A DNA stretch of 64,000 nucleotides from Paraburkholderia sp. CNPSo 3272 (lineage in GTDB: Bacteria; Pseudomonadota; Gammaproteobacteria; Burkholderiales; Burkholderiaceae), in NCBI RefSeq assembly GCF_024206495.1, contig NZ_JAMBPQ010000004.1:248001-312000 (forward strand), read 5' to 3'. Made by a program: the position numbers and the translations under genes. The notes beneath the pieces were generated by a model that was not told the origin of the DNA, searched no databases, and saw only the letters and a list, made by a program, of their open reading frames with translations. Of the stretch, positions 27,418 through 36,462 are shown one piece after another (position 1 is the first letter of the stretch; every line of letters starts with the position of its first letter).

Positions 27418-27432
27418 TTTCGCACTAGAAGG

Positions 27433-27455
27433 AAGCGCTTTCGGGCGCTTTTTTT
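27433..27455 (+). terminator. Rho-independent terminator after ldcA
   Basis: AAGCGC (27433-27438) pairs with GCGCTT (27445-27450) over a 6-base loop, followed by a T run to 27455. It starts 15 bases after the ldcA stop and closes the DUF1992-tadA-ldcA unit. Confidence 0.85.
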
Positions 27456-27528
27456 ATGCAGGATTATGCAACTAACAGCCTGCACCGAGCGGCGCCAAAC
27501 AATGTTCATCCAAACGCCGGGTTGCTAA

Positions 27529-27540
27529 ATTGTTGACAAA
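27529..27540. promoter_or_regulatory. Upstream copy of candidate GntR operator
   Basis: The sequence ATTGTTGACAAA differs by one base from the palindrome at 27672-27683. It lies 197 bases before the GntR start, a distance that would allow looping or a second promoter. Confidence 0.5.
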
Positions 27541-27671
27541 AAATATGCACGGATTGGGGCAATGAATCACCATGCAGGTGCTGAATGCCCAGTAATGAAG
27601 CCAATTTCACCGATAAGAGGCATGTGGCAGCCGGCACGCACGTGAGGATCTTCCCCAAGTTCGCCAACAAA

Positions 27672-27703
27672 ATTGTTGACAATATTTATGTCCAATCTAG
27701 GAT
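27672..27703 (+). promoter_or_regulatory. GntR gene promoter overlapped by palindromic operator
   Basis: ATTGT-TG-ACAAT (27672-27683) has perfect 5-base arms. It contains a consensus -35 box TTGACA (27676-27681); a -10 candidate TAGGAT (27698-27703) follows after 16 bases. A second palindrome AACAA-AA-TTGTT (27666-27677) overlaps it. The start codon is at 27726. A repressor bound here would cover the -35 box. Confidence 0.6.
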
Positions 27704-27725
27704 ACCCAACATAGAGACACGAGCC

Positions 27726-28448
27726 ATGCGAAATAGCGATATCGACGCCGAAGCAACCGGCATGAAGCCCGAGGCAATCGCCGCGCGAATCCGCGCAGCG
27801 ATTCTCGAGCACCGGCTGCCGCCCGGCGCGAAGTTGACCGAAGCGCAGTTGTGCGAAGTATTCGGCGTGAAGCGCGGCCCGATCCGCCAGGCGCTCGCGC
27901 TGCTCGCGAAGGACCATCTCGTGGATCTGGAGCCCAATCGTGGCGCGTTCGTCGCAAGCCCGTCGCTCCAGGAAGTGCACGAGGTGTTCGAGATGCGGCG
28001 GATCATCGAATTGGCGGTAGTAGGGCGCATCTGCAGCGCGCAGCACGGCAACCGTCGGCTGAAGAGCATCGGCGAGACGATCCGGCGCGAGCGCAAGGCC
28101 TTCGAGGGGCGCGACTTTCCGACGTGGATCCGGCTTTCGGGCGAGTTTCATACGTCGCTGGCCACGCTCACCGGCAATACGGTGCTGTGCGATTGCCTGG
28201 GCGGGCTCGTGGCGCGCTCGACGCTGATTTCAGCGCTCTACGAATCGCCGGGACGCAGTCCGTGCTCGTTCGACGATCACGAAGCGATTCTCGCGGCACT
28301 CGAGGCCGGAGACGAGAAGGCGGCCGTCGAGCTGATGGTCCGCCATTTGCAGGGTGTCGAGCTCAGGATGCTCGACCGGCCGGGAGGCGCCTCGGTCGAC
28401 TTGCAGGAAGTGTTCAGCGCGCGCGAGGCGACCACGCTTGCACGCTGA
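27726..28448 (+). CDS. GntR-family (FCD) regulator of ureide genes
   Basis: GntR-type regulator, 240 residues. The winged HTH covers residues 12-75 (IAARIRAAILEHRLPPGAKL, FGVKRGPIRQALALLA, VDLEPNRGAFVASP). The C-terminal all-helical FCD domain has FEMRRIIELAVVGRI and metal-site-like positions in SGEFHTSLATL and FDDHEAILAAL. FCD regulators sense organic acids or ureides. It leads the allantoin gene run, so allantoin, allantoate or glyoxylate is a probable ligand (inference). An in-frame start at 27585 would run across the promoter; ATG 27726 is preferred. Confidence 0.9.
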   Translation: MRNSDIDAEATGMKPEAIAARIRAAILEHRLPPGAKLTEAQLCEVFGVKRGPIRQALALLAKDHLVDLEPNRGAFVASPSLQEVHEVFEMRRIIELAVVGRICSAQHGNRRLKSIGETIRRERKAFEGRDFPTWIRLSGEFHTSLATLTGNTVLCDCLGGLVARSTLISALYESPGRSPCSFDDHEAILAALEAGDEKAAVELMVRHLQGVELRMLDRPGGASVDLQEVFSAREATTLAR

Positions 28449-28473
28449 TACGCATGCGAAGCGGCACTGAAAC

Positions 28474-28499
28474 GGATTGCAGTAAAGGATTGCAGTAAA
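28474..28499. repeat. Tandem 13-base direct repeat before allantoin permease
   Basis: GGATTGCAGTAAA occurs twice head to tail at 28474-28486 and 28487-28499. It lies in the 299-base gap between the GntR and permease genes, which otherwise holds no gene. A direct-repeat binding site or simple slippage duplication are both possible. Confidence 0.7.
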
Positions 28500-28747
28500 G
28501 CGCGACAGCCCGCTTCGACAGGTGGCTGCCGCGGCTGAAAAGGATGGAGTGGGGCGCATGCGGTGCATGCGTACGGCAAGAACAGGCACAGCGTTACAGG
28601 GCGCCAGCAGACGGCGACCGGCGCAGTGCCAGCGAAGGCCAGACCATTCGGGGATATCGCGGCGGCCGCGTCCAGCGGCGGTACGCACGCGTTTCGAGGC
28701 GCTCAGGCGTCTTTTTTCCGTCGGCAAATCCATCCAAGGAGCGGATC

Positions 28748-30262
28748 ATGGCTCAGTTCAGCGCGTCACCTGGCAGTCCGGCAGTGCCCAACTTCGAATC
28801 TGGCGAAAGCAGCGAGTCCGCAGACAACCTGCGCTTGCCGGCCGGCTACAGCGAGCGGCTTTACAACCACGACCTGGCTCCCCTCAAGGAGCAGACCTGG
28901 GGCGCGTACAACATCTTCGCGTTCTGGATGTCCGACGTGCATAGCGTAGGCGGCTACGTGTTCGCGGGGAGCCTCTTCGCGCTCGGCCTCACGAGCTGGC
29001 AAGTGCTCGTCGCGCTGATCGTCGGCATCTCCATCGTCAATGTGCTCTGTAACCTGATCGCGCGGCCGAGCCAGCGTCACGGCGTGCCGTATCCGGTGGC
29101 GTGTCGCGGCACCTTCGGTGTGCTGGGCGCCAACATTCCCGCCGTGATTCGCGGCCTCATCGCCGTGGCGTGGTACGGCATCCAGACCTATCTCGCCTCG
29201 AGCGCGCTCGTGATCGTCGTGCTCAAGTTCGTTCCGCAGCTCATGCCTTATGCCGACGTGCACAAGCACGGCTTGCTCGGGCTTTCCGCGGTCGGCTGGG
29301 CCGGCTTCATGACGCTCTGGGTGCTGCAGGCCCTCGTGTTCTGGAACGGCATGGAGACCATCAAGAAGTTCATCGACTTCGCGGGGCCGGCTGTTTATGT
29401 CGTGATGTTCGCGCTCGCGGGCTACATGGTGTATCGCGCGGGCTGGCACAACATCGGCCTGAATCTCGGCGGCGTGAAGTATCACGGTACCGAAGTGATT
29501 CCCGTGATGATCACGGCGATCTCGCTCGTGGTGTCGTATTTCTCGGGGCCGATGCTCAATTTCGGCGACTTCTCGCGCTACGGCAAGTCGCTCAAGAGCG
29601 TGCACAAGGGCAACTTCTGGGGGCTGCCGGTCAACTTCCTCGCCTTCTCTCTCGTCACGGTCATCACGACGTCGGCAACGCTGCCCGTGTTCGGAGAACT
29701 GATTACCGATCCCGTCGAAACGGTCGGCCGCATCGATCATCCGACCGCGGTGATTCTCGGCGCGCTCACGTTCACGATCGCGACCATCGGCATCAACATC
29801 GTCGCGAACTTCGTTTCGCCCGCGTTCGATTTTTCCAACGTCGCGCCGCGACTCATCAGCTGGCGTGCGGGTGGCATGCTCGCCGCCGTCGCCTCGATCT
29901 TTATCACGCCGTGGAATCTCTTCAACAACCCGGCCGTGATTCACTACACGCTCGACATACTCGGCGCCTTCATCGGGCCTTTGTATGGTGTCCTGATCGT
30001 CGATTTTTATCTCGTGAAGCGCGGTCGTCTTGCCGTGGACGAGCTCTACACGGTGTCGCCGAAGGGGGCGTACTGGTATCGCAATGGTGTGAACTGGCGC
30101 GCGGTGTCGGCTTTGCTGCCCGCAGCGGTGATCGCGATTCTCTGCGTGATGGTGCCTGCGCTCGGCGGCGCGGCGAACTTCTCGTGGTTCATCGGCGCCG
30201 CGCTCGGCGCGTTGTTCTATCGCGCGCTCACGATGGGCGAACGCGCCCGCGCAAACGCATGA
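28748..30262 (+). CDS. NCS1 allantoin/nucleobase permease
   Basis: Inner-membrane NCS1-family transporter, 504 residues with 12 hydrophobic segments. Family blocks include LKEQTWGAYNIFAFWMSDVH, GVPYPVACRGTFGVLGANIP, VAWYGIQTYLAS, GPMLNFGDFSRY and FITPWNLFNNPAV. The NCS1 group carries allantoin, hydantoins, cytosine and uracil with Na+ or H+. Location ahead of the racemase, allantoinase and allantoicase genes makes allantoin the likely cargo. AAGGAGCG precedes the ATG; longer in-frame starts lack family similarity. Confidence 0.9.
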   Translation: MAQFSASPGSPAVPNFESGESSESADNLRLPAGYSERLYNHDLAPLKEQTWGAYNIFAFWMSDVHSVGGYVFAGSLFALGLTSWQVLVALIVGISIVNVLCNLIARPSQRHGVPYPVACRGTFGVLGANIPAVIRGLIAVAWYGIQTYLASSALVIVVLKFVPQLMPYADVHKHGLLGLSAVGWAGFMTLWVLQALVFWNGMETIKKFIDFAGPAVYVVMFALAGYMVYRAGWHNIGLNLGGVKYHGTEVIPVMITAISLVVSYFSGPMLNFGDFSRYGKSLKSVHKGNFWGLPVNFLAFSLVTVITTSATLPVFGELITDPVETVGRIDHPTAVILGALTFTIATIGINIVANFVSPAFDFSNVAPRLISWRAGGMLAAVASIFITPWNLFNNPAVIHYTLDILGAFIGPLYGVLIVDFYLVKRGRLAVDELYTVSPKGAYWYRNGVNWRAVSALLPAAVIAILCVMVPALGGAANFSWFIGAALGALFYRALTMGERARANA

Positions 30263-30299
30263 GCTTCACGCAAAACCAGGCATCGACGAAGGAATCGAA

Positions 30300-31088
30300 A
30301 TGCGCATCAAACTGATCAACCCGAACACGACGCAGCGTATGACCGCCGCGATGGAGCAGTGCGCGCGCGCCGTGATCGCCCCGGGCACGGAGGTGGTAGC
30401 GGTGAGCCCGACGATGGGCCCGCCGTCGATCGAAGGCTATTACGACGAGGCGCTCGCTACGCCCGGTCTGCTCGCCGAAGTGGAGGCCGGCGAGCGAGAA
30501 GGCTTCGACGGCTATGTGATTGCGTGCTTTGGCGACCCGGGCCTTTACGCGGCGCGCGAGTTGGCGCGCGGGCCCGTCGTGGGTATCGCGGAAGCCGCCA
30601 TGCATGCCGCGAGCGTGCTGGCGCCGGGCTTCTCGGTCGTGACGACGCTCTCGCGCACGCGCGCAATGGCCTGGCACCTCGCCGAGCGCTACGGCATGAC
30701 ACGTTTTTGCCGCAACGTGCGCGCGATCGACGTGGCCGTACTCGAACTCGATGAACCCGGATCGGCCGCGCGCCGCGCGATCGTCGACGAGTGCCGCCGC
30801 GCGCTCGAAGAAGATGGCGCGGACGCGATCGTGCTCGGTTGCGCGGGCATGACGAGCTTGTGCGAGCAGGTGGAGGACGCGCTCGGCGTGCCAGTGGTCG
30901 ACGGCGTGACGGCCGCCGTGAAGTGGGTGGAGGCGCTCGTTGCGCTGCGCCTCACGACCGCCAAGCGCGGCGACTTCGCGCGCCCGCTCGCCAAGCGTTA
31001 CGACGGCGAATTCGCGCGTTTCAGCCCGGCCAACCCCGCCCCGGCCACGGAAACGCCGCCGCCCGTGCGGCCGCTGCGCTACGGGTAA
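30300..31088 (+). CDS. Allantoin/hydantoin racemase
   Basis: Asp/Glu/hydantoin racemase family, 262 residues. It starts with the typical MRIKLINPNTT and carries the two catalytic cysteines in IACFGDPG (near residue 78) and LGCAGMTSL (near 183). It would interconvert R- and S-allantoin so that both enantiomers can be used, as HpxA does. The gene is 37 bases after the allantoin permease. The Pro/Ala-rich 20-residue tail is beyond the fold. Confidence 0.88.
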   Translation: MRIKLINPNTTQRMTAAMEQCARAVIAPGTEVVAVSPTMGPPSIEGYYDEALATPGLLAEVEAGEREGFDGYVIACFGDPGLYAARELARGPVVGIAEAAMHAASVLAPGFSVVTTLSRTRAMAWHLAERYGMTRFCRNVRAIDVAVLELDEPGSAARRAIVDECRRALEEDGADAIVLGCAGMTSLCEQVEDALGVPVVDGVTAAVKWVEALVALRLTTAKRGDFARPLAKRYDGEFARFSPANPAPATETPPPVRPLRYG

Positions 31089-31346
31089 ACGCGCAACGCG
31101 TGCAAGCGCAGATGGCCGCCCGGACGACACCATATCGGGCGGCCACATACACCTCGCTTGACCCGTACTATCTGAGCGCGCGTATGGGCGCGTACAGGTG
31201 ATTTCGCTACACTGGTCCGGTCCTGCAGGCAGGTTGCGCGGACCGTCCGCGAGGCCCTGCAAAGCAGCGCCAGCGGCCGCTTCACGGTGACTCGCCGTGG
31301 TGCGGACATTGCGTTTCCTTCTCTCTATTCGATTGATTCGACCAGC

Positions 31347-32306
31347 ATGCCACTCGATCCCCAATATCCCCGCGACCTGATCGGTTATGGCCGGTATCCG
31401 GTGCAGGCCAACTGGCCCGGTCAGGCGCGCGTCGCGGTGCAGTTCGTGCTCAACTACGAAGAGGGCGGCGAAAACTGCGTGCTGCACGGCGACCCCGGCT
31501 CCGAGCAGTTCCTCTCCGAAATCGTGGGTGCCGCGGCCTATCCCGCGCGCCATATGAGCATGGAGTCGATCTACGAATATGGCTCGCGCGCGGGCGTGTG
31601 GCGCATCCTGCGCGAATTCGAAAAGCGTGGCCTGCCGCTCACCGTATTCGGTGTGGGCATGGCGATCGAGCGTCATCCCGAAGTCGCGCGCGCGTTCGTC
31701 GAACTGGGCCACGAGATCGCGTGCCATGGCTATCGCTGGATTCACTACCAGGACATCTCGCCCGCCAAAGAGGCCGAGCATATGAAGCTCGGCATGCAAG
31801 CGATTGAGCGCGTGACGGGCGTGCGCCCGCTCGGCTGGTACACGGGACGCGACAGCCCGAACACGCATCGCCTCGTGGCCGAGTATGGCGGCTTCCTCTA
31901 CGACTCCGATTACTATGGCGATGACCTGCCGTTCTGGATGGACGTGGAGGTCACAGGCGGCACATCGGTGCCGCAACTGATCGTGCCTTACACGCTCGAC
32001 ACGAACGACATGCGCTTCGCGTCGCCCCAGGGATTCAACACGGCGGACCACTTCTTCACCTATTTGCGCGACGCATTCGACGTGCTCTATGAAGAAGGCG
32101 ACGAAGCGCCGAAGATGCTCTCGATCGGCATGCACTGCCGGCTGCTCGGGCGCCCTGGGCGCTTTCGCGCGCTGCAGCGCTTTCTCGATCACATCGAAAA
32201 ACACGAGCGCGTGTGGGTCACGCGCCGCGTGGACATCGCGCGCCACTGGCGCGAGCATCATCCCTATCAACCGCAGCAGAACGACCACCGCGGGGCCGCC
32301 GCATGA
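31347..32306 (+). CDS. puuE: Allantoinase PuuE (polysaccharide-deacetylase fold)
   Basis: Metal-independent allantoinase of the NodB-like fold, 319 residues, opening the allantoin ring to allantoate. Conserved features are YPRDLIGYGRYPVQANWPG, FVLNYEEGGENCVLHGD, the mid part ELGHEIACHGYRWIHYQDIS, and IGMHCRLLGRPGRF. It is unrelated to the dinuclear-metal AllB allantoinase. ATG 31347 reproduces the family start MPLDPQYPRD, although no strong Shine-Dalgarno is seen. The stop overlaps the uraD start (ATGA). Confidence 0.93.
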   Translation: MPLDPQYPRDLIGYGRYPVQANWPGQARVAVQFVLNYEEGGENCVLHGDPGSEQFLSEIVGAAAYPARHMSMESIYEYGSRAGVWRILREFEKRGLPLTVFGVGMAIERHPEVARAFVELGHEIACHGYRWIHYQDISPAKEAEHMKLGMQAIERVTGVRPLGWYTGRDSPNTHRLVAEYGGFLYDSDYYGDDLPFWMDVEVTGGTSVPQLIVPYTLDTNDMRFASPQGFNTADHFFTYLRDAFDVLYEEGDEAPKMLSIGMHCRLLGRPGRFRALQRFLDHIEKHERVWVTRRVDIARHWREHHPYQPQQNDHRGAAA

Positions 32307-32824
32307 AGGCAATGCACTACACCCTGGAACAGCTGAATCAAGCCTCGGTCGACGCCTTCGTGGCGGCGCTTTCGGGCATCTTCGAGCACTCGCCCTGGGT
32401 TGCCGCTGCGGCCGCGCAGCAGCGCCCGTTTGCGAGCATCGACGCGCTGCATCGCACCATGTCGCAGGCCGTGGAAACCTCGGGCGAGGCGCAGCAGCTT
32501 GCGCTCATCAACGCCCACCCCGAGCTTGCGGGCAAGGCCGCCGTGCGCGGCGAGCTGACCGCCGAATCCACGCGCGAGCAAAGCGGCGCGGGTCTGAACC
32601 AGTGCACGCAGGAAGAGTTCGACAAGCTGCTCGCGCTCAACGGCGCGTATCGCGAGAAGTTCGGATTCCCATTCATTCTCGCGGTGCGCGGCTATGACCG
32701 CCACGCCATCATCGCGAACTTCGAGGCGCGCGTGAACAACAGCCGCGCCGATGAAATGCGCGCGAGCCTCGACCAGATTTACCGCATTGCGCGCTTCAGG
32801 CTCGACGAGCTGATCGACGCGTAA
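32303..32824 (+). CDS. uraD: OHCU decarboxylase
   Basis: 2-oxo-4-hydroxy-4-carboxy-5-ureidoimidazoline decarboxylase, 173 residues. It converts OHCU to S-allantoin, the last step from urate. The catalytic His is in ALHRTMSQAV and the supporting motif in LINAHPELAGKAA; the C-terminal part has FGFPFILAVRGYDRHAII. The ATG overlaps the puuE stop by 4 bases, so the two are coupled. A second in-frame ATG three codons on is possible. Confidence 0.93.
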   Translation: MKAMHYTLEQLNQASVDAFVAALSGIFEHSPWVAAAAAQQRPFASIDALHRTMSQAVETSGEAQQLALINAHPELAGKAAVRGELTAESTREQSGAGLNQCTQEEFDKLLALNGAYREKFGFPFILAVRGYDRHAIIANFEARVNNSRADEMRASLDQIYRIARFRLDELIDA

Positions 32825-32907
32825 CGTGGCGATGCGCCCACCGGCTTTTCGCGGAAGGGGCGCAGCGCCGTTTTTGATCTACAGAAAAGACACGAAGGAA
32901 GACAACG

Positions 32908-33918
32908 ATGGCACTCCCGACTCTCGACCCCAACGCCCCCGATTTCACGCGCCGCTTCGTGAATCTCGCGGACCCGCGCCTGGGCGCGCAGGCGCTCGAG
33001 GCGAGCGACGACTTCTTCGCACCGAAGGATCGCATGCTCAATCCGGAGCCGGCCGTCTTTATTCCGGGCAAGTACGACGAACACGGCAAGTGGATGGACG
33101 GCTGGGAAACGCGCCGCAAGCGCACGACCGGCTATGACTGGTGCATCGTGAAGCTCGCGCGCCCCGGCGTCATCAAGGGCCTCGATATCGACACGAGCCA
33201 CTTCACGGGCAACTACCCGCCGGCGGCATCGGTGGAGGGCGCGTACGTGGCCGATGGCGCACCCACGGCCACGACACAATGGACGGAGATCGTTCCTTCG
33301 ACCTCGTTGAACGGCAATAGCCACCATTACGTGGAAGTGTCGAGCGACAAGCCGTACACGCACCTGCGCGTGAATATCTATCCCGATGGCGGCATCGCGC
33401 GTCTGCGCGTGTACGGTCAACCGCAGGTGGACTGGGCGGGCGCGAGCCGCACCGAACTGTTCGACCTGGCCGCGATGGAAAACGGTGCGTACCTCGTTAG
33501 CGCGAACAACCAGCACTTTGGCATGGCCTCCACGCTGCTCATGCCGGGCCGCGGCGTGAACATGGGCGACGGCTGGGAAACGCGCCGCCGCCGGGAACCG
33601 GGCAACGACTGGGCGATCATCGCGCTCGCGCAGCCGGGCATCATCAAGAAGATCGAAGTCGACACGGCGCACTTCAAGGGCAACTATCCCGACCGCTGCT
33701 CGTTCCAGGCCGCGCGCGTGGTGGGCGGCACGGACAGCTCGCTCGTGACCCAGGCCATGTTCTGGCCGGTGCTGCTCGGCGAGCAGAAGCTGCAGATGGA
33801 CAAGCAGCACTACTACGAAAGCGAGCTCGCGACGCTCGGCCCGGTTACGCACGTGCGCTTCAACATCATCCCGGACGGCGGCGTTTCGCGTGTGCGCCTC
33901 TGGGGTACGCTCGCCTGA
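32908..33918 (+). CDS. alc: Allantoicase
   Basis: Allantoicase, 336 residues, splitting allantoate into ureidoglycolate and urea. The protein consists of two homologous beta-sandwich repeats. Both contain the block DGWETRR (near residues 65 and 215) and the later [10 protein letters not shown] / [10 protein letters not shown]. The repeats end in [20 protein letters not shown] and [27 protein letters not shown] precedes the ATG. It is 83 bases after uraD and 18 bases before allA. Confidence 0.94.
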   Translation: MALPTLDPNAPDFTRRFVNLADPRLGAQALEASDDFFAPKDRMLNPEPAVFIPGKYDEHGKWMDGWETRRKRTTGYDWCIVKLARPGVIKGLDIDTSHFTGNYPPAASVEGAYVADGAPTATTQWTEIVPSTSLNGNSHHYVEVSSDKPYTHLRVNIYPDGGIARLRVYGQPQVDWAGASRTELFDLAAMENGAYLVSANNQHFGMASTLLMPGRGVNMGDGWETRRRREPGNDWAIIALAQPGIIKKIEVDTAHFKGNYPDRCSFQAARVVGGTDSSLVTQAMFWPVLLGEQKLQMDKQHYYESELATLGPVTHVRFNIIPDGGVSRVRLWGTLA

Positions 33919-33936
33919 TACGCTGATGAGGCCATC

Positions 33937-34461
33937 ATGAGTGAAACAAGGACGACGCTGACTATCGAGCCGCTCACACCCGAGGCGTTCGCGCCCTTCG
34001 GCGACGTGATCGAACTCGCGGGTGCGAAGCAGGTTCCGATCAATCTGGGGACGACCATCCGCTTTCACGATCTCGCGAAAGTGGACGTGACCGACGAAGG
34101 CGGCCGCACGCTCGTGAATCTTTTTCGCGGGCAGCCGCGCGAGCTGCCGTTCGAAGTGAAGATGCTCGAACGGCATCCGCTGGGCAGTCAGGCATTCGTG
34201 CCGCTCAACGACAAGCCCTATCTCGTGGTGGTCGCGCCGGCAGGCGAGCTGGACGTGACCCGGATTCGCGCGTTCGTTTCGCGCGGCTGGCAGGGCGTGA
34301 ATTATGCAAAGGGCGTTTGGCATCATCCGCTGATCGCGTTAGACGAGGTGAGCGATTTCATCGTCGTCGATCGCGGTGGGGATGGGCTCAATCTCAACGA
34401 GCAGGATCTGGCGGAGTCGTTCTGGTTGACGGAAGACGCGATGAGGGCGGCGATGCGCTGA
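33937..34461 (+). CDS. allA: Ureidoglycolate lyase
   Basis: AllA-family ureidoglycolate lyase (cupin fold), 174 residues; it releases urea and glyoxylate from ureidoglycolate. Signatures are [47 protein letters not shown] and WHHPLIAL with the paired His. Last gene of the plus-strand ureide run and followed by a terminator. Urease and glyoxylate enzymes are not in the window. Confidence 0.94.
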   Translation: MSETRTTLTIEPLTPEAFAPFGDVIELAGAKQVPINLGTTIRFHDLAKVDVTDEGGRTLVNLFRGQPRELPFEVKMLERHPLGSQAFVPLNDKPYLVVVAPAGELDVTRIRAFVSRGWQGVNYAKGVWHHPLIALDEVSDFIVVDRGGDGLNLNEQDLAESFWLTEDAMRAAMR

Positions 34462-34494
34462 TCCGCGGAATTACGCAGCAGTCCGTATCAGCGC

Positions 34495-34524
34495 AAAAGC
34501 CACGGTCGAGACCGTGGCTTTTTT
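34495..34524 (+). terminator. Terminator of the ureide operon
   Basis: AAAAGCCACGGTC (34495-34507) pairs with GACCGTGGCTTTT after a very short loop and runs into six T. It starts 33 bases after the allA stop. Confidence 0.9.
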
Positions 34525-34621
34525 GCGTTTGGTGGATGAAATGCGGTGATGGCCCAGATCGAACCGGCTGCGCAAAGCGCAGCATGGCTTTGCGCGACGC
34601 CTTCGATGCTTCGAAAAGAAA

Positions 34622-34654
34622 AAGGACCCGAAGCGCGTCGCTCTTCGGGTCCTT
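34622..34654 (-). terminator. Terminator after puuD
   Basis: AAGGACCCGAAG (34622-34633) pairs with CTTCGGGTCCTT (34643-34654) around a 9-base loop. Read on the minus strand, the stem is followed by a T-rich run. It is 52 bases past the puuD stop. Confidence 0.85.
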
Positions 34655-34705
34655 CCACTCACCGCCCACGTAGCGCGATGCAAACCGCTCGCGCTCGTAA
34701 CTACG

Positions 34706-35899
34706 TCATTGCTTTGCACCGCCCTGGAACCAGGCGGCGATCTTCTGCCGCTCGTCGTCGGTCATGTGCGTGACGTTGCCAAGCGGCATCGCCTTGAGCG
34801 TCACAGCCTGCTGATAGAGCCGCTGCGCGTTCTGCGAAATTTCGTCGGGCGTATCGAGCATCACGCCGGCCGGCGCCGCGCCCATCAACGTCGGGTGCGC
34901 CGAGTGACAGGCCGCGCAGCGCTGCTGCAGGATCGGCTGGATGTCGGAAATCTTCAGCGACGGCGCGTTCGCGGCTTCGGCCTGCGGCACGACCGGGCGC
35001 GGCAGCGTCCACACCAGTGCGACGAACATCAGCGCCACGCCGCCGATCGGCAGATACCAAAGTTGCTGCCCGCGATGGCGCATCACGAAGAACTGGCGAA
35101 TCAGCGCGCCGGCCAGCATGATCACCACGAGCACGGCCCAGTTGTAGGCGTGGGCGTAGGTCATCGCGTAGTGGTTCGAGAGCATCGCGAACACCACAGG
35201 CAGCGTGAAATACGTGTTGTGCACCGAGCGCTGCTTGCCGCGCTTGCCGTAGATCGGGTTCGGCACTTCTCCCTTGAGCATCGCGGCGACCATCTTGCGC
35301 TGGCCCGGGATGATGACGAAGAACACGTTCGCCGACATGATCGTCGCGAGCATCGCGCCCATGATGAGGTACGCGGCGCGGCCCGAGAAAATGTGGCAGG
35401 CGAGGTAGGCGGCGATCACGACATAGATGCCCACGCACACGCCCAGCAGCTTGTCCTTCGTGCCGAGCACGCGGCACAGCGAGTCGTAGACGATCCAGCC
35501 CGCGGCGAGGAAGCCCAGTGCCGAAAAGATCGCGACGACCGGACCCATGTCGAGCACGTTCTTGTCGATGAGATACGTGTTCGGCGCCATCAGGTACAGC
35601 ACCGTGAAGAGCGACGCGCCCGAGAGCCACGTGGTGTACGACGGCCACTTCGACCAGTGAAGGTCGTCGGGCATTTCAGGCGGCGCCACGGTGTACTTCT
35701 GCATGTTGTAGAAGCCGCCCCCGTGCACGTGCCACAGCTCGCCGAACACGCCGCGACGGCGCTGGTTCGGGTCCGTGGGCGGTTTGAGGCTGTTGTCGAG
35801 CGCGACGAAATAGAACGACTCGCCAATCCAGGCGATCGCCGCGATGACGTGGAACCAGCGCAGTGCGAGGTTCAGCCAATCAGTAATAAAGCCTTCCAT
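34706..35899 (-). CDS. puuD: Urate oxidase/hydroxylase PuuD, membrane-bound with cytochrome c
   Basis: Membrane-integral urate oxidase, 397 residues, converting urate to 5-hydroxyisourate. Eight or so N-terminal membrane helices carry the family motifs FHVIAAIAWIGESFYFVALD and WHVHGGGFYNMQKYTVAP. The C-terminal 85 residues form a c-type cytochrome domain with the heme motif CAACH and a later Met ligand candidate in LKAMPLGN, so electrons go to the respiratory chain rather than directly to oxygen. ATG 35899 with GGAGA ahead is chosen over a start at 35944. uraH lies 209 bases upstream on the same strand. Confidence 0.93.
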   Translation of the reverse strand: MEGFITDWLNLALRWFHVIAAIAWIGESFYFVALDNSLKPPTDPNQRRRGVFGELWHVHGGGFYNMQKYTVAPPEMPDDLHWSKWPSYTTWLSGASLFTVLYLMAPNTYLIDKNVLDMGPVVAIFSALGFLAAGWIVYDSLCRVLGTKDKLLGVCVGIYVVIAAYLACHIFSGRAAYLIMGAMLATIMSANVFFVIIPGQRKMVAAMLKGEVPNPIYGKRGKQRSVHNTYFTLPVVFAMLSNHYAMTYAHAYNWAVLVVIMLAGALIRQFFVMRHRGQQLWYLPIGGVALMFVALVWTLPRPVVPQAEAANAPSLKISDIQPILQQRCAACHSAHPTLMGAAPAGVMLDTPDEISQNAQRLYQQAVTLKAMPLGNVTHMTDDERQKIAAWFQGGAKQ

Positions 35900-36108
35900 G
35901 AAACGTCTCCAGTCCTGATGCATTGCGCGCGCGTCTGAACGCACGCTAACTGCGGGGTATGAGCGCGCTGCCTGGCGTCGGGGCCGCTGGACGACCCATG
36001 CGCTGCCGCGCTGCCGTTATTGTTCGTATGTCCTCGGGCTTGATGTCCCGGGCTGGAAGATCGCCCGGAATGCCCTCCGACCAGGTGTTGCGGTGGCCCG
36101 GGGGACGC

Positions 36109-36462
36109 TCAGCTGCCCCGATAGGTGCTGTACGACCACGGCGAAACGAGTAGCGGCACGTGGTAGTGCGAGCCGGCGTCGGCGATGCCGAAGCGCAGCA
36201 CTACGCGGTCGACGAAACGCGGCTCGGGCACCTTCGTGCCGAGCGCGGCGAAATAGTCGCCGGCATGGAACACGAGTTCGTATTCGCCCTTGGCGAGTGC
36301 TTCGCCCTCGAGCAGCGGCGCGTCGCAGCGGCCGTCGTCATTGGTGGTGACGGTCTTGAGCGCGCGGCGCGCGTCGCCCGAGAGCGCAAAGAGCTCGACC
36401 TTGATGCCCGCGCCGGGACGGCCGTTCGCGGTGTCGAGCACGTGGGTAGTCAGCTTGCCCAT
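36109..36462 (-). CDS. uraH: 5-hydroxyisourate hydrolase
   Basis: Transthyretin-like 5-hydroxyisourate hydrolase, 117 residues, producing OHCU from HIU. Active-site blocks are LTTHVLDTANGRPG (His near the N-terminus), an Arg in VDRVVLRFGI, a His in SHYHVPLLVSPWSYST, and the invariant C-terminal YRGS. The ATG at 36462 follows AAGGAA; a longer start at 36609 adds an unrelated basic lead. Together with PuuD and UraD it completes urate to allantoin. Confidence 0.95.
   Translation of the reverse strand: MGKLTTHVLDTANGRPGAGIKVELFALSGDARRALKTVTTNDDGRCDAPLLEGEALAKGEYELVFHAGDYFAALGTKVPEPRFVDRVVLRFGIADAGSHYHVPLLVSPWSYSTYRGS

Noticed and set aside
30228..32312. 694-residue open frame on the minus strand
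   Set aside because: It lies opposite the racemase and puuE genes, has no family features, and is explained by high-GC third positions.
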